A stretch of 64,000 nucleotides of DNA from Limimaricola hongkongensis DSM 17492 (GTDB lineage Bacteria; Pseudomonadota; Alphaproteobacteria; Rhodobacterales; Rhodobacteraceae). The notes beneath the pieces were generated by a model. It was given only the letters and a program-made list of their open reading frames with translations. It did no database searches and was not told the origin of the DNA. This document shows, piece after piece, positions 19,228 through 30,921 of this stretch; the first letter of the stretch is position 1, and the number at the start of each line of letters is the position of its first letter. The position numbers and the translations under genes were made by a program. The DNA lies in assembly GCF_000600975.2 (NCBI RefSeq), contig NZ_KK088653.1, positions 806,501 to 870,500 of the forward strand. Direction: 5' to 3'.

Positions 19228-19427
19228 GCGGCGCGGCGGGCCGCCGGGCCGCGCTGGTTCTCGCGGGGACCGGTGCCTTCTGGGTGATCGCGGTCTTCGC
19301 GGGCAACGCGCTCGGCCTGCCGCAGCGCTGGCGCGGATTGTTCGACCTGATGGCCCTTGCCGGGTTCGTCATGGGATTGTGGATGACATATCAAACCTGG
19401 CGTGCGCGCCGGGACGACGAAAGGTGA
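19224..19427 (+). CDS. DUF5337 family small membrane protein
   Basis: Protein of 67 residues with two transmembrane helices, at about residues 9-29 and 37-58, and a charged C-terminus (WRARRDDER). It fits the DUF5337 family, found in Rhodobacteraceae nuo operons and of unknown function. The ATG at 19224 overlaps the stop of the helix-hairpin-helix gene (ATGA), and nuoF follows after 4 nt, so it is translated as part of the operon. An in-frame ATG at 19089 would extend it far into the upstream gene and is rejected. Confidence 0.78.
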   Translation: MSGAAGRRAALVLAGTGAFWVIAVFAGNALGLPQRWRGLFDLMALAGFVMGLWMTYQTWRARRDDER

Positions 19428-19431
19428 GCCG

Positions 19432-20721
<1,290 letters not shown>

Positions 20722-20747
20722 ATTTGCGCGGCGATCATCGCCGCGCC

Positions 20748-21017
20748 ATGACATGGCGGGACCAGGCGCTGAAGAATTTCGGCGTCTGGCTCGCGGTCTA
20801 CCCTTCGGTTCTGCTGTTCAGCTACGGTTTTCAATGGCTCGGCATCGAGGTGCCCCTGTGGCTGGAAATCCTGATCTCCACCGCCTTCACCGTGCCGCTC
20901 ATTTCCCATGTCGCGGTGCCGTGGGTCGAAAAGCGTCTCGCCCACGCCAAGGGCGAAACCCAAGCCGAACTCAAGCGCGACGAGGCCGATATGGTCGAGG
21001 ATGACGGCGACAGCTGA
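20748..21017 (+). CDS. Small membrane protein in the nuo operon
   Basis: Protein of 89 residues with two hydrophobic segments, at about residues 13-31 and 36-56, and a charged tail (EKRLAHAKGETQAELKRDEADMVEDDGDS). I recognise no named family with confidence. It lies 26 nt after nuoF in the operon direction, where related genomes also have a small unassigned membrane gene. The start at 20748 is the ATG directly before MTWRDQALKNFGVWLAVYPS; the frame continues upstream into nuoF but without likely coding sense. Confidence 0.65.
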   Translation: MTWRDQALKNFGVWLAVYPSVLLFSYGFQWLGIEVPLWLEILISTAFTVPLISHVAVPWVEKRLAHAKGETQAELKRDEADMVEDDGDS

Positions 21018-21076
21018 CGCCCGGCCTTTCGTCCGAGCGCGGCCATCCGCCGGTCGCTACCGCCCCTCCATAGCGT

Positions 21077-21089
21077 GATATTGAATATC
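21077..21089. promoter_or_regulatory. AT-rich perfect inverted repeat upstream of the DUF5333 gene and nuoG
   Basis: GATATTGAATATC is a perfect 6-bp inverted repeat around one G, in a 159-nt gap of otherwise GC-rich DNA, 88 nt before the DUF5333 start. It could be an operator or part of an internal promoter of the distal nuo genes. No known regulator site is recognised. Confidence 0.3.
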
Positions 21090-21176
21090 GCCCTTTCCGG
21101 GCCAAGGTCTCGTCGAGAAGCGCCGCACGGGGGAACGAGCAGGCCCCCGGCAGCGGCCCGACAGGAGACATCACGC

Positions 21177-21587
21177 ATGACCATCCCCCATATCGCGCGC
21201 AGCGCCGCGCTGATCCTCGGCTTCACGATCGCGGCGGGCGCGACCGCCGCGCTGCCCGCGCTGCGCGACAACGCCAAGATCCGCGACGGGCTGATCTCGA
21301 CCGCGATCGCCTACGAGATCGGCCGCAAATGCGAGAGCCTCGACTCGCGCTGGTTCACCGGCATCACCTATCTCAATTCGCTCAGAAGCCATGCGCTGGA
21401 GCTGGGCTACAGCCGGGCGCAGGTCTCCGCCTTCATCGACGACAAGGCCGAAAAGAAGAAGCTCGAAGCCGAGGCCCGCGCCTTGCTGCGCCAGAAAGGT
21501 GGCGTCGAGGGCGACTGGGAGACCTATTGCGCCGTGGGTCGGGCCGAGATGGCGGCGGGCAGCCGCATCGGCACGCTGCTCAAGTGA
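21177..21587 (+). CDS. DUF5333 family exported protein in the nuo operon
   Basis: Protein of 136 residues. An N-terminal signal peptide (MTIPHIARSAALILGFTIAAGATAALP) is followed by a helical mature domain with two conserved cysteines, C52 (GRKCESL) and one in ETYCAVGRAEM near residue 119, which may form a disulfide. It fits DUF5333, a family I know from Rhodobacteraceae complex I operons. Probably periplasmic, hence on the opposite side from the peripheral arm of complex I. ACAGGAG lies upstream of the ATG at 21177 with acceptable spacing. Confidence 0.75.
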   Translation: MTIPHIARSAALILGFTIAAGATAALPALRDNAKIRDGLISTAIAYEIGRKCESLDSRWFTGITYLNSLRSHALELGYSRAQVSAFIDDKAEKKKLEAEARALLRQKGGVEGDWETYCAVGRAEMAAGSRIGTLLK

Positions 21588-21766
21588 GCTGAACCAAGGG
21601 GCTGCGCGCGCGTGCCGCAGCCCTTTTGCGCGGCGGGGGCCGAATTTTCCCCGATCCGGCGCATGGATGCGTCTGGCATCACCGGGCGAGCCGCGCTAGA
21701 ACCCCCCTCGATCGCAGCCCCCGATCCGGGGGCATGCGTCCGACGCGAGGAAAGGGGCGGCCTGCC

Positions 21767-23791
21767 ATGTCCGATTTGCGCAAAGTCAGCATCGACGGAA
21801 AGGTCATCGAGGTGCCGGGGGCGATGACGCTCATCCAGGCCTGCGAGACCGTGGGGATCGAAATCCCCCGTTTCTGCTATCACGAGCGACTGAGCATCGC
21901 CGGCAATTGCCGCATGTGCCTCGTCGAGGTGGTGGGCGGTCCGCCGAAACCCGCGGCCTCCTGCGCCATGCAGGTCAAGGATCTGCGGCCCGGACCCGAA
22001 GGCGCGCCGCCGCAGGTGCGGACCAATTCGCCGATGGTCAAGAAGGCCCGCGAAGGGGTGATGGAGTTCCTGCTCATCAACCATCCCCTCGATTGCCCGA
22101 TCTGCGATCAGGGTGGCGAATGCGACCTGCAGGACCAGGCGATGGCCTACGGCGTCGATTTCTCGCGCTTCCGCGAGCCCAAGCGGGCGACCGAGGATCT
22201 CGATCTCGGCCCGCTGGTCGAGACGCACATGACGCGCTGCATCTCCTGCACCCGCTGCGTGCGCTTTACCACCGAGGTGGCCGGGATCAGCCAGATGGGC
22301 CAGACCGGGCGCGGCGAGGATGCGGAGATCACCTCCTATCTCGGCCAGACGCTGGATTCGAACCTGCAGGGCAACATCATCGACCTGTGCCCCGTGGGCG
22401 CGCTTGTCTCCAAGCCCTACGCCTTCAATGCCCGGCCCTGGGAGCTGACCAAGACCGAGACCATCGACGTGATGGATGCGCTCGGCTCGTCGATCCGGGT
22501 CGACACCAAGGGCCGCAAGGTGATGCGCATCCTGCCGCGCAACCATGACGGCATCAACGAAGAGTGGCTGTCGGACAAGGCGCGCTTCGTCTGGGACGGG
22601 CTGTCGCGCCAGCGGCTCGACACGCCCTATATCCGCGAGAACGGCAAGCTGCGCCGCGCCGAGTGGCCCGAAGCCCTGGCCGCCGCCGCGGCCGCGATGA
22701 AGGGCAAGAAGGTCGTCGGTCTCGTCGGCGATCTCGCCCCGACCGAAGCCGCTTTCGCGCTCAAGACCCTGATCGAGGGGCAGGGCGGGACCGTCGAGTG
22801 CCGCACCGATGGTGCGAAGCTGCCCGCGGGCAATCGTTCGGCCTATGTCGGCACGGCGAAGATCGAGGATCTCGACGCCGCCAAGCACATCATGCTGGTC
22901 GGCACCAACCCCGCCATCGAGGCGCCGGTGCTCAACGCCCGCATCCGCAAGGCATGGCTCGCCGGCGCCAATGTCGGCCATGTCGGCACGGCAGCCGAGC
23001 TGACCTATGACGCGCATCACGCGGGCACGGGCCGCAAGGCGCTCTCCGATCTGCTCGGTCACGAGTTCGGCGCCGTGCTGGAGGAGCCGTCGGTCGTCGT
23101 GGTGGGGCAGGGCGCTCTGACCGGCGCCGATGGCGAGGCGGTTCTCGCCCACGCCATGGAACTGGCGACCCGCACCAAGAGCAAGCTCATGGTGCTGCAT
23201 TCGGCGGCCTCTCGTGTCGGCGCGATGGATGTCGGCGCGGTGTCCGAGGGGGGCGTCGAAGCCGCGCTCGAAGGCGCCGAGGTGGTCTACAACATGGGCG
23301 CCGACGAGATCGCGCTGCCCGATGCGGCCTTCGTCATCTACCAGGGCAGCCATGGCGACCGGGGCGCGCATCGCGCGGACCTGATCCTGCCGGCGGCGGC
23401 CTGGGTCGAGGAGCAGGGGCTCTTCGTCAACACCGAAGGCCGTCCGCAGCTGGCGCTGCGCGCCGGTTTCGCGCCGGGGCAGGCCAAGGAGAACTGGGCC
23501 ATCCTGCGGGCGCTGTCGGCCGAGCTGGACGCGGTGCAGCCGTGGAACAGCCTCGCGCAGCTGCGCCAGAAGCTGGTCGAGGCGCATCCGCATCTGCAGC
23601 GCATCGACGAGGTCGCCGAAAACGAATGGCAACCTCTGGCGCTCGGGTCGATGGATGAGAGCCTCGGTGATTTCGAAAGCATCGTCGCCGAGCATTACCT
23701 GACCAACCCCGTCGCCCGCGCCAGCGAGCTGATGGGCGAGCTTGCGGGCAATGCCCGCGCCCGGCGGCAGCAGAAAATCGCAGCCGAGTGA
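21767..23791 (+). CDS. nuoG: NADH-quinone oxidoreductase subunit G
   Basis: Complex I 75-kDa subunit of 674 residues, close to the length of the Paracoccus and mitochondrial type rather than the ~900-residue E. coli type. The N-terminal ferredoxin-like domain has [19 protein letters not shown] ([2Fe-2S]). Next come [15 protein letters not shown] (cluster N5/N6b region), [10 protein letters not shown] and DLCPVGAL (N6a/N6b). The C-terminal two thirds is the molybdopterin-oxidoreductase-like domain without cofactor. The start at 21767 gives [18 protein letters not shown]; an in-frame upstream stretch to 21626 is not conserved. GAGG lies upstream. Confidence 0.96.
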   Translation: MSDLRKVSIDGKVIEVPGAMTLIQACETVGIEIPRFCYHERLSIAGNCRMCLVEVVGGPPKPAASCAMQVKDLRPGPEGAPPQVRTNSPMVKKAREGVMEFLLINHPLDCPICDQGGECDLQDQAMAYGVDFSRFREPKRATEDLDLGPLVETHMTRCISCTRCVRFTTEVAGISQMGQTGRGEDAEITSYLGQTLDSNLQGNIIDLCPVGALVSKPYAFNARPWELTKTETIDVMDALGSSIRVDTKGRKVMRILPRNHDGINEEWLSDKARFVWDGLSRQRLDTPYIRENGKLRRAEWPEALAAAAAAMKGKKVVGLVGDLAPTEAAFALKTLIEGQGGTVECRTDGAKLPAGNRSAYVGTAKIEDLDAAKHIMLVGTNPAIEAPVLNARIRKAWLAGANVGHVGTAAELTYDAHHAGTGRKALSDLLGHEFGAVLEEPSVVVVGQGALTGADGEAVLAHAMELATRTKSKLMVLHSAASRVGAMDVGAVSEGGVEAALEGAEVVYNMGADEIALPDAAFVIYQGSHGDRGAHRADLILPAAAWVEEQGLFVNTEGRPQLALRAGFAPGQAKENWAILRALSAELDAVQPWNSLAQLRQKLVEAHPHLQRIDEVAENEWQPLALGSMDESLGDFESIVAEHYLTNPVARASELMGELAGNARARRQQKIAAE

Positions 23792-23793
23792 GA

Positions 23794-24189
23794 ATGCGCG
23801 GCGCGCTTCTCCTGCCGCTGGCGGCCCTGGCCGCCGGCTGCGGCCCGCAAGCCGAGGCTTCGCGGGGCACGGCGCCGTCCGCTCTTTCGCATGACGGCGT
23901 GGAGACGCGGCTGCTCGACGGGGATCTCGTCAACTTCCATGTCGCGATGAGCGGCGGCGCCGAGGCGGGGGATGTGATCGCCTATGCCGAGTGCGCCGCC
24001 GCCCAATACGCCCTGATCCGGGGCTACGGATTTGCCCGGCACGTACGGACCCAGCTCGATGAATCGGCTGGAAACTGGCGCGCCGATGCTGTTTACACCA
24101 TCTCGCCGGCCCTGCCTGAGGGGCTACGCACGATCGATGCCGAAGTCACCGTCCAGAACTGCGGACTGAACGGCATCCCGACGGTCTGA
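23794..24189 (+). CDS. Small lipoprotein inside the nuo operon
   Basis: Protein of 131 residues with lipobox ALAAGC (lipidated C16). The mature part has no recognised domain; visible features are [29 protein letters not shown], two further cysteines and a likely beta-rich C-terminus ([24 protein letters not shown]). It starts 2 nt after the nuoG stop and ends 10 nt before nuoH, so it is co-translated with them. It is the third exported or lipidated protein encoded in this operon. Function unknown. Confidence 0.72.
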   Translation: MRGALLLPLAALAAGCGPQAEASRGTAPSALSHDGVETRLLDGDLVNFHVAMSGGAEAGDVIAYAECAAAQYALIRGYGFARHVRTQLDESAGNWRADAVYTISPALPEGLRTIDAEVTVQNCGLNGIPTV

Positions 24190-24199
24190 GGGAAGCACC

Positions 24200-25240
24200 A
24201 TGGTCGAATTCTTCACCGAAACCAGCATCGGAGCCGTGCTGCTGATCCTCGGTCAGTCTCTGCTTTTGATCGTACCGCTGCTGGTCGCGCTCGCCTTTCT
24301 GCTGCTGGTGGACCGCAAGGTCTGGGCCGCGGTCCAGATGCGCCGCGGCCCCAACGTGGTCGGCCCCTTCGGCCTGCTGCAGAGCTTTGCGGACTTTCTG
24401 AAATACATTCTCAAGGAAGTGGTCGTGCCCGCCGGCGCCGATCGCCCGGTGTTCTTCCTCGCGCCGATGATCTCCTTTGTCATGGCGGTGATCGCCTGGG
24501 CGGTGATCCCCTTTGCCGATGGCTGGGTGCTCGCGGAGCTGAACGTGGCGCTGCTCTACGTCTTCGCCGTCTCCTCGCTCGAGGTCTACGGCGTGATCAT
24601 GGGCGGCTGGGCCTCGAACTCGAAATATCCGTTCCTGGGCAGCTTGCGCTCGGCCGCGCAGATGATCTCCTACGAGGTGTCGATCGGCCTGATCATCGTC
24701 GGCATCATTATTTCGACCGGCAGCCTCAACTTCGGTGACATCGTGGCGGCGCAGGATGGCGACTGGGGCCTGCTCAACTGGTACTGGATCCCGCATTTCC
24801 CGATGCTGTTCCTGTTCCTGATCTCGGCCATGGCCGAAACCAACCGCCCGCCCTTTGACCTGCCCGAAGCCGAATCCGAGCTCGTTGCCGGTTATCAGGT
24901 GGAATATTCCTCGACCCCGTTCCTGCTGTTCATGATCGGCGAATACGTCGCCATCGTGCTGATGTGCGCTCTGGTGTCGCTGATGTTCTTCGGTGGCTGG
25001 CTGTCGCCGATCCCCGGCCTGCCCGACGGCGTGCTGTGGATGGCGCTCAAGATGATCTTCGTTTTCTTCATCTTCGCGATGGTGAAGGCGATCACCCCGC
25101 GCTACCGCTACGACCAGCTGATGCGCCTTGGCTGGAAGGTCTTCCTGCCGCTGTCGCTCGCCTGGGTCGTGATCGTGGCCTTCCTCGCGAAATTCGAGGT
25201 CCTGGGCGGGTTCTGGGCCCGCTGGACCCTGGGAGTCTGA
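24200..25240 (+). CDS. nuoH: NADH-quinone oxidoreductase subunit H
   Basis: Complex I membrane subunit of 346 residues, eight helices, that lines the quinone channel. Landmarks are ERK-type [52 protein letters not shown] (the conserved cytoplasmic loop), and [15 protein letters not shown] near the end. Length is normal. GGGAAGCACC precedes the ATG at 24200. Confidence 0.97.
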   Translation: MVEFFTETSIGAVLLILGQSLLLIVPLLVALAFLLLVDRKVWAAVQMRRGPNVVGPFGLLQSFADFLKYILKEVVVPAGADRPVFFLAPMISFVMAVIAWAVIPFADGWVLAELNVALLYVFAVSSLEVYGVIMGGWASNSKYPFLGSLRSAAQMISYEVSIGLIIVGIIISTGSLNFGDIVAAQDGDWGLLNWYWIPHFPMLFLFLISAMAETNRPPFDLPEAESELVAGYQVEYSSTPFLLFMIGEYVAIVLMCALVSLMFFGGWLSPIPGLPDGVLWMALKMIFVFFIFAMVKAITPRYRYDQLMRLGWKVFLPLSLAWVVIVAFLAKFEVLGGFWARWTLGV

Positions 25241-25242
25241 GC

Positions 25243-25737
25243 ATGACGCAAATCGACTACACCCGCGCCGCCAAGTATTTCCTGCTGCAGGATTTCGCCA
25301 AGGGCATGAAGCTCGGGCTGAAATACTTCTTCGGCTCCAAGGCGACCGTGAACTACCCGCACGAAAAGGGCCCGCTTTCGGTCCGCTTCCGCGGCGAACA
25401 CGCGCTGCGGCGGTATCCTTCGGGCGAAGAGCGCTGCATTGCCTGCAAGCTGTGCGAGGCGGTCTGCCCCGCGCAGGCGATCACCATCGATGCCGAACCG
25501 CGCGAGGACGGCTCGCGCCGGACCACGCGCTACGACATCGACATGACGAAATGCATCTATTGCGGCTTCTGCCAGGAGGCCTGCCCGGTGGATGCGATCG
25601 TCGAGGGGCCGAACTTCGAGTATTCGACCGAGACCCGCGAGGAGCTCTACTACGACAAGGACAAGCTGCTCGCGAATGGCGACCGCTGGGAAGCCGAAAT
25701 CGCGCGCAATCTCGAGCTTGACGCGCCGTACCGCTGA
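25243..25737 (+). CDS. nuoI: NADH-quinone oxidoreductase subunit I
   Basis: Complex I 23-kDa subunit of 164 residues with two [4Fe-4S] clusters (N6a, N6b) that carry electrons towards NuoB. Both eight-iron motifs are complete: [16 protein letters not shown] and [16 protein letters not shown]. The ATG at 25243 is 2 nt after the nuoH stop and gives the usual N-terminus [13 protein letters not shown]. Confidence 0.97.
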   Translation: MTQIDYTRAAKYFLLQDFAKGMKLGLKYFFGSKATVNYPHEKGPLSVRFRGEHALRRYPSGEERCIACKLCEAVCPAQAITIDAEPREDGSRRTTRYDIDMTKCIYCGFCQEACPVDAIVEGPNFEYSTETREELYYDKDKLLANGDRWEAEIARNLELDAPYR

Positions 25738-25747
25738 GGATCACGCC

Positions 25748-26158
25748 GTGACCGATCAGAACCCCTTCGCGCAGATGATGAAGATGGGCCAGGACTGGGC
25801 CCGTCAGATGAATCCCGCGCTCGAGAGCTTCACGCCGAAGGGCTTCGAGCAGCTCTGGCCGACGATGCCCAAGGAGATGATGGAGGCGTTCATGGGACGC
25901 ACCCTCAACCCCGAGGGGCTCGACGCCAAGACCCGGCTGCTGCTGACGCTGACCGGTCTGACCATCCTCGGCGCGCAGGCCGAAAGCCAGGTCCGTCTCA
26001 CCGTGCGCCACGCGCGCGAGGCGGGCGCCACCAAACAGGAGATCGCCGAGACCATCGCCCAGGCGGGGATGTTCGGCGGCGTGCCCGCGATGACCCGCGC
26101 GATGGAGATCGCCACCGAGGTCATGGACGAGGACACCGGAAAGGACACCGCACGATGA
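25748..26158 (+). CDS. Carboxymuconolactone decarboxylase-like protein in the nuo operon
   Basis: Protein of 136 residues with the all-helical carboxymuconolactone decarboxylase fold: [61 protein letters not shown]. It contains no cysteine at all, so it cannot be an AhpD-type peroxidase. It starts at a GTG (25748) 10 nt after nuoI, with GAGGATCA as a possible ribosome-binding site, and its stop overlaps the nuoJ start (ATGA, 26155-26158). A similar gene sits at this place in other Rhodobacteraceae nuo operons; function there is unknown. Confidence 0.8.
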   Translation: MTDQNPFAQMMKMGQDWARQMNPALESFTPKGFEQLWPTMPKEMMEAFMGRTLNPEGLDAKTRLLLTLTGLTILGAQAESQVRLTVRHAREAGATKQEIAETIAQAGMFGGVPAMTRAMEIATEVMDEDTGKDTAR

Positions 26159-26763
26159 CCGCCGTCGCCATCATCTTCTACCTCTTCGCGCTGTCGACGA
26201 TCGTCGGCGGGCTGTTCACCGTGATCGCCCGCAACCCGGTGCATTCGGTGCTGTGGCTGATCCTCGCCTTTCTCAGCTCGGCGGGGCTGTTCATTCTCGT
26301 CGGCGCCGAATTCGTGGCGCTGCTTCTGGTGATCGTCTATGTCGGCGCCGTCGCGGTGCTGTTCCTCTTCGTGGTGATGATGCTCGACGTCGATTTCGCC
26401 GAGCTGAAGGCGGAGATGGCGAAATACATGCCGCTGGCGCTGCTGATCGGCGTCGTGCTGCTGATGCAGCTGGCGCTGGCATTCGGCGTCTGGGATTACT
26501 CCGAAGGGTATGACGAGCGTCTCGCGGCACCTTTCGTGATCGACGTGGAGAACACCCAAGGTCTCGGCCTGCTGATCTACGATCAGTACATCCTGCTGTT
26601 CCAGCTCGCGGGCCTCGTGCTGCTCGTGGCGATGATCGGCGCGATCGTGCTGACCATGCGGCACCGCAAGGACGTGAAGCGTCAGGACATTCTGGCGCAG
26701 ATGTACCGCGATCCGGCCAAGGCGCTGGAAATGAAGGACGTGAAGCCCGGCCAGGGGCTTTGA
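26155..26763 (+). CDS. nuoJ: NADH-quinone oxidoreductase subunit J
   Basis: Complex I membrane subunit of 202 residues with five helices. Typical segments are [52 protein letters not shown] (the pi-bulge helix region with the conserved Tyr-Val-Gly-Ala), and a C-terminal [14 protein letters not shown]. It starts inside the stop of the preceding gene (ATGA). Confidence 0.96.
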   Translation: MTAVAIIFYLFALSTIVGGLFTVIARNPVHSVLWLILAFLSSAGLFILVGAEFVALLLVIVYVGAVAVLFLFVVMMLDVDFAELKAEMAKYMPLALLIGVVLLMQLALAFGVWDYSEGYDERLAAPFVIDVENTQGLGLLIYDQYILLFQLAGLVLLVAMIGAIVLTMRHRKDVKRQDILAQMYRDPAKALEMKDVKPGQGL

Positions 26764-26769
26764 GGACGA

Positions 26770-26791
26770 ACCGCGGCGCGCGCGCCGCGGT
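26770..26791. other. 22-bp perfect palindrome, nuoJ-nuoK gap
   Basis: A perfect palindrome with 11-bp arms (ACCGCGGCGCG and its complement) starts 6 nt after the nuoJ stop. As RNA it would form a very stable hairpin. There is no T-run. A second GC-rich inverted repeat lies at 26806-26816. Candidate mRNA processing or stability element inside the operon. Confidence 0.5.
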
Positions 26792-26867
26792 CGCGATCGG
26801 CATCGCCCCGGCGGGGCCGGTGGCCAATGGATACTTCAACGGGTAGGCAACGCCCGGAGGGACAAAG

Positions 26868-27197
26868 ATGGAAGTCGTACTTGCCGAAAGCCCGATCGGG
26901 CTGGAGCATTATCTCACCGTCGCGGCGGCGCTGTTCGTCATCGGCATCTTCGGGCTGTTCCTGAACCGCAAGAACGTCATCATCATCCTGATGTCGATCG
27001 AGCTGATGCTGCTGGCGGTGAACATCAACTTCGTCGCCTTCTCGGCCTATCTGGGCGATCTGGTGGGGCAGGTCTTCACGCTCTTCGTGCTGACCGTCGC
27101 GGCCGCGGAGGCCGCGATCGGTCTCGCCATCCTCGTCTGCTTCTTCCGGATCCGCGGCTCGATCGAAGTCGAAGACGTCAACGTGATGAAAGGCTGA
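26868..27197 (+). CDS. nuoK: NADH-quinone oxidoreductase subunit K
   Basis: Complex I antiporter-like membrane subunit of 109 residues with three helices. The conserved buried glutamates are in [16 protein letters not shown] and [12 protein letters not shown]. It has about eight extra residues at the N-terminus compared with the usual 101. GGAGG lies 7 nt before the ATG at 26868, one of the best ribosome-binding sites in the operon. Confidence 0.96.
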   Translation: MEVVLAESPIGLEHYLTVAAALFVIGIFGLFLNRKNVIIILMSIELMLLAVNINFVAFSAYLGDLVGQVFTLFVLTVAAAEAAIGLAILVCFFRIRGSIEVEDVNVMKG

Positions 27198-27204
27198 GGA
27201 GACC

Positions 27205-29349
27205 ATGGAAACGATCATCCTCTTCGCGCCGCTGGTCGGCGCGCTCATCGCGGGCTTCGGCTGGCGGCTGATCACCGAGGCAGGCGCGCAATGGGTCGCC
27301 ACCTCGTTGGTCGGGCTGTCCTGCCTTCTCTCGTGGATCGTGTTCCTCGGCCATGACGGCCAGATGGAGCAGATCCAGATCTTGCGCTGGATCGAAAGCG
27401 GCAGCCTCGCCACCGACTGGGCGATCCGGCTCGACCGGCTGACCGCGATCATGCTGGTCGTGATCAACTCGGTCTCCTTCCTCGTGCATCTCTACAGCTT
27501 CGGCTACATGGCGCATGACGAGAACTTCCGCCCCGGCGAAAGCTACCGGCCGCGTTTCTTCGCCTATCTGTCCTTCTTCACCTTCGCGATGCTGTCGCTG
27601 GTGACGGCCGACAACCTCGTGCAGATGTTCTTCGGCTGGGAAGGCGTGGGCGTCGCCTCCTACCTGCTGATCGGTTTCTATTTCCGCAAACCGTCCGCCA
27701 ACGCCGCGGCGATGAAGGCCTTCGTGGTCAACCGGGTCGGCGATTTCGGCTTCCTGCTGGGCATCTTCGGCCTGTTCTTCCTCGCGGATTCGATCCAGCT
27801 GTCGGACATCTTCGCCGCCGCGCCCGAGATGTCGCGGATGGAGCTGAACTTCCTCGGCGTGGATTTCCAGGCGCTGGAGATCATCGGTCTGTTGCTGTTC
27901 GTCGGCGCGATGGGCAAATCGGCGCAGCTGTTGCTGCACACTTGGTTGCCCGACGCGATGGAAGGCCCGACCCCGGTGTCGGCACTGATCCATGCCGCGA
28001 CCATGGTGACGGCGGGCGTGTTCCTCGTCTGCCGCATGTCGCCGCTTCTCGAATTCGCGCCCGACGCCAAGTCGATCATCGTCTTCGTCGGCGCCACCAC
28101 CGCCTTCTTCGCCGCGACCGTGGGTCTGGTGCAGAACGACATCAAGCGCGTGATCGCCTATTCGACCTGTTCGCAGCTGGGCTACATGTTCGTGGCGGCG
28201 GGCTCGGGCGTCTATTCGGCGGCGATGTTCCACCTGTTCACCCACGCCTTCTTCAAGGCGCTTTTGTTCCTCGGGGCCGGCTCGGTGATCCACGCGATGC
28301 ACCACGAGCAGGACATGCGCAACTATGGCGGTCTTCGCAAGAAGATCCCCTATACCTACTGGGCGATGATGATCGGCACGCTGGCGATCACCGGCGTCGG
28401 CATTCCGCTCACCCATATCGGTTTCGCGGGCTTCCTGTCGAAGGACGCCATCATCGAGAGCGCCTTCGCGGGCGGCGGCGCCTATGCCTTCTGGCTTCTG
28501 GTGGTCGCGGCGGCGATGACGAGCTTCTACTCGTGGCGCCTGATCTTCCTCACCTTCCACGGCAAGCCGCGCGGCAACCAGCACACGCACGACCATGCGC
28601 ATGAAAGCCCGAGCGTCATGCTCGTGCCGCTCGGCGTGCTGTCTCTCGGTGCGGTTCTCGCCGGCATGATCTGGTACGCGCCGTTCTTCGGCGACCATGC
28701 CCGCGTGACGCAGTATTTCGGCATCCCGTCGGCGCATGAAAGCGTCGAGGGCGGTGACGGGCACGGCGAGGGCGTCGTGGCGGCCACCGAGGAGCTGGCC
28801 GAGGGCGATGTCGATCACGCCGCCGACGCGGTGACCGAGGATGTCGCGCATGCGGCGGATGCCGATCATGGCACCACCGCCAGCATCGCGGCGCCGGGGC
28901 AGGGGGCGATCTACATGGCGCCCGAGAACCACGTGCTCGACGAGGCGCACCATTCGCCCACATGGGTCAAGGTGAGCCCCTTCGTGGCGATGCTGCTCGG
29001 CCTCGGGCTGGCTTACATCATGTATATCCGCCAGCCGGACCTGCCCGCGCGGCTCGCGCGCAACCAGCGCCCGCTTTACAACTTCCTGCTCAACAAGTGG
29101 TACTTCGACGAGCTTTACGACCACGTGTTCGTGCGCCCCGCGCAGGCCATCGGCCGGTTCCTGTGGACCCGCGGCGACGGCAACGTCATCGATGGCGGCA
29201 TCAACGGCGTGGCGATGGGCATCGTGCCCTTCTTCACCCGCCTCGCGGGCCGCGCGCAGAACGGATACGTCTTTACCTACGCCTTCGCGATGGTTCTGGG
29301 CCTCGCCCTGATCCTGACCTGGATGACCTTGGCCGGGGGGGCCGAATAA
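27205..29349 (+). CDS. nuoL: NADH-quinone oxidoreductase subunit L
   Basis: Complex I proton-pumping subunit of 714 residues, the distal antiporter-like module with the long lateral helix. Conserved parts are [55 protein letters not shown] and [17 protein letters not shown]. Residues ~512-585 form a His-, Asp- and Glu-rich insertion (for example [32 protein letters not shown]), preceded by HTHDHAHES at about 460, longer than in E. coli NuoL. It starts 7 nt after nuoK. Confidence 0.96.
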   Translation: METIILFAPLVGALIAGFGWRLITEAGAQWVATSLVGLSCLLSWIVFLGHDGQMEQIQILRWIESGSLATDWAIRLDRLTAIMLVVINSVSFLVHLYSFGYMAHDENFRPGESYRPRFFAYLSFFTFAMLSLVTADNLVQMFFGWEGVGVASYLLIGFYFRKPSANAAAMKAFVVNRVGDFGFLLGIFGLFFLADSIQLSDIFAAAPEMSRMELNFLGVDFQALEIIGLLLFVGAMGKSAQLLLHTWLPDAMEGPTPVSALIHAATMVTAGVFLVCRMSPLLEFAPDAKSIIVFVGATTAFFAATVGLVQNDIKRVIAYSTCSQLGYMFVAAGSGVYSAAMFHLFTHAFFKALLFLGAGSVIHAMHHEQDMRNYGGLRKKIPYTYWAMMIGTLAITGVGIPLTHIGFAGFLSKDAIIESAFAGGGAYAFWLLVVAAAMTSFYSWRLIFLTFHGKPRGNQHTHDHAHESPSVMLVPLGVLSLGAVLAGMIWYAPFFGDHARVTQYFGIPSAHESVEGGDGHGEGVVAATEELAEGDVDHAADAVTEDVAHAADADHGTTASIAAPGQGAIYMAPENHVLDEAHHSPTWVKVSPFVAMLLGLGLAYIMYIRQPDLPARLARNQRPLYNFLLNKWYFDELYDHVFVRPAQAIGRFLWTRGDGNVIDGGINGVAMGIVPFFTRLAGRAQNGYVFTYAFAMVLGLALILTWMTLAGGAE

Positions 29350-29352
29350 CAG

Positions 29353-30909
29353 ATGGGCAACCTTCTCTCTCTGACCACCTTCATCCCGCTTCTGGGCGCG
29401 GGCATCCTCGCGCTGTTTTTGCGCGGCGATGACGCGGCGGCGCAGCGCAACGCCAAATGGGTGGCGCTGGCGACGACCGTGTTCACCTTCGTGGTGTCGA
29501 TCTTCATCCTCGCGGGCTTCGACCCCGAGGCGCCCGGCTTCCAGTTCGTCGAGGACCGCCAATGGCTCCTGGGCATGCGTTACAAGCTCGGCGTCGACGG
29601 CATCTCGCTTCTGTTCGTGATGCTGACCACCTTCCTGATGCCGCTCGTCATCGCCGCCTGCTGGGACGTGACGCACCGGGTCAAGGAATACATGATCGCC
29701 TTCCTCGTGCTCGAGACGCTGATGATCGGCGTGTTCGTGGCATTGGATCTCGTGCTGTTCTACCTGTTCTTCGAGGCCGGCCTGATCCCGATGTTCCTGA
29801 TCATCGGCATCTGGGGCGGCAAGAACCGGATCTATGCCTCGTTCAAGTTCTTCCTCTATACCTTCCTCGGCTCGGTGCTGATGCTGGTGGCGATGGTGGC
29901 GATGTTCGCGCAGGCGGGCACGACCGACATCCCGACGCTGATGAGCTACAACTTCGCGTCCGAGACCTTCCCGATCCTCGGGGTGCAGATCGTCGGCGGC
30001 GTGCAGACGCTGCTGTGGTTCGCCTTCTTCGCCTCCTTCGCGGTGAAGATGCCGATGTGGCCGGTGCACACATGGCTGCCCGACGCGCACGTGCAGGCGC
30101 CGACCGCCGGTTCGGTCGTGCTGGCCGCGATCCTGCTGAAGATGGGCGGCTACGGTTTCCTGCGCTTTTCGCTGCCGATGTTCCCGGTCGCCTCCGACAT
30201 CTGGGCACCGCTGGTGCTGTGGCTGTCGGCCATCGCGATCGTCTACACCTCGCTCGTGGCGCTGGTGCAAAAGGATATCAAGAAGCTGATCGCCTACTCC
30301 TCGGTCGCCCACATGGGCTTCGTCACCGCCGGCATCTTCGCGCTGAACCAGCAGGGTCTCGACGGGGCGGTGTTCCAGATGATCAGCCACGGCTTCATCT
30401 CGGGCGCGCTCTTTCTTGGCGTCGGCGTGATCTATGACCGGATGCACACCCGCGACATCGAGGCTTACGGCGGCCTCGTGAACCGGATGCCGGCCTATGC
30501 GGCGGTGTTCCTTCTGTTCACCATGGCCAATGTCGGCCTGCCGGGCACCTCCGGCTTCGTCGGCGAATTCCTGACGCTGATGGGCATGTTCCAGGCCAAC
30601 ACCTGGGTCGCCTTCGTCGCCACCACAGGTGTCATCTTCTCGGCGGGCTACGCGCTCTGGCTCTATCGCCGGGTGGTGATGGGCGACCTGATCAAGGAAA
30701 GCCTGAAGTCGATCACCGACATGACCGCCCGCGAAAAGTGGATCTTCGCGCCGCTGGTGGTCATGACGATCCTGCTCGGCGTCTATCCGAGCCTCGTCAC
30801 CGACATCACCGGCCCGAGCGTCGCGGCGCTCGTGGACCAGGTCGAGGTCGCGGTCGCGGCGCATGGCTCCGAGAGCGCCGTCGCCTCGGCGGCCCCGGCA
30901 CAGCACTAA
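29353..30909 (+). CDS. nuoM: NADH-quinone oxidoreductase subunit M
   Basis: Complex I proton-pumping subunit of 518 residues with about 14 helices. Landmarks are [20 protein letters not shown] (essential Glu on helix 5), [37 protein letters not shown], and [14 protein letters not shown]. It begins 3 nt after nuoL. Confidence 0.97.
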   Translation: MGNLLSLTTFIPLLGAGILALFLRGDDAAAQRNAKWVALATTVFTFVVSIFILAGFDPEAPGFQFVEDRQWLLGMRYKLGVDGISLLFVMLTTFLMPLVIAACWDVTHRVKEYMIAFLVLETLMIGVFVALDLVLFYLFFEAGLIPMFLIIGIWGGKNRIYASFKFFLYTFLGSVLMLVAMVAMFAQAGTTDIPTLMSYNFASETFPILGVQIVGGVQTLLWFAFFASFAVKMPMWPVHTWLPDAHVQAPTAGSVVLAAILLKMGGYGFLRFSLPMFPVASDIWAPLVLWLSAIAIVYTSLVALVQKDIKKLIAYSSVAHMGFVTAGIFALNQQGLDGAVFQMISHGFISGALFLGVGVIYDRMHTRDIEAYGGLVNRMPAYAAVFLLFTMANVGLPGTSGFVGEFLTLMGMFQANTWVAFVATTGVIFSAGYALWLYRRVVMGDLIKESLKSITDMTAREKWIFAPLVVMTILLGVYPSLVTDITGPSVAALVDQVEVAVAAHGSESAVASAAPAQH

Positions 30910-30921
30910 GGACCAGGACAC

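Noticed and set aside
21524..23695. Open frame of 723 codons on the minus strand opposite nuoG
   Set aside because: nuoG has complete Fe-S motifs in the plus frame; the opposite frame shows no domain.
27178..30921. Very long open frame (over 1200 codons) on the minus strand opposite nuoL and nuoM
   Set aside because: It is the His/Arg/Asp-rich mirror of two well-conserved complex I genes; such antisense frames are common in GC-rich DNA and this one has no recognisable domain.
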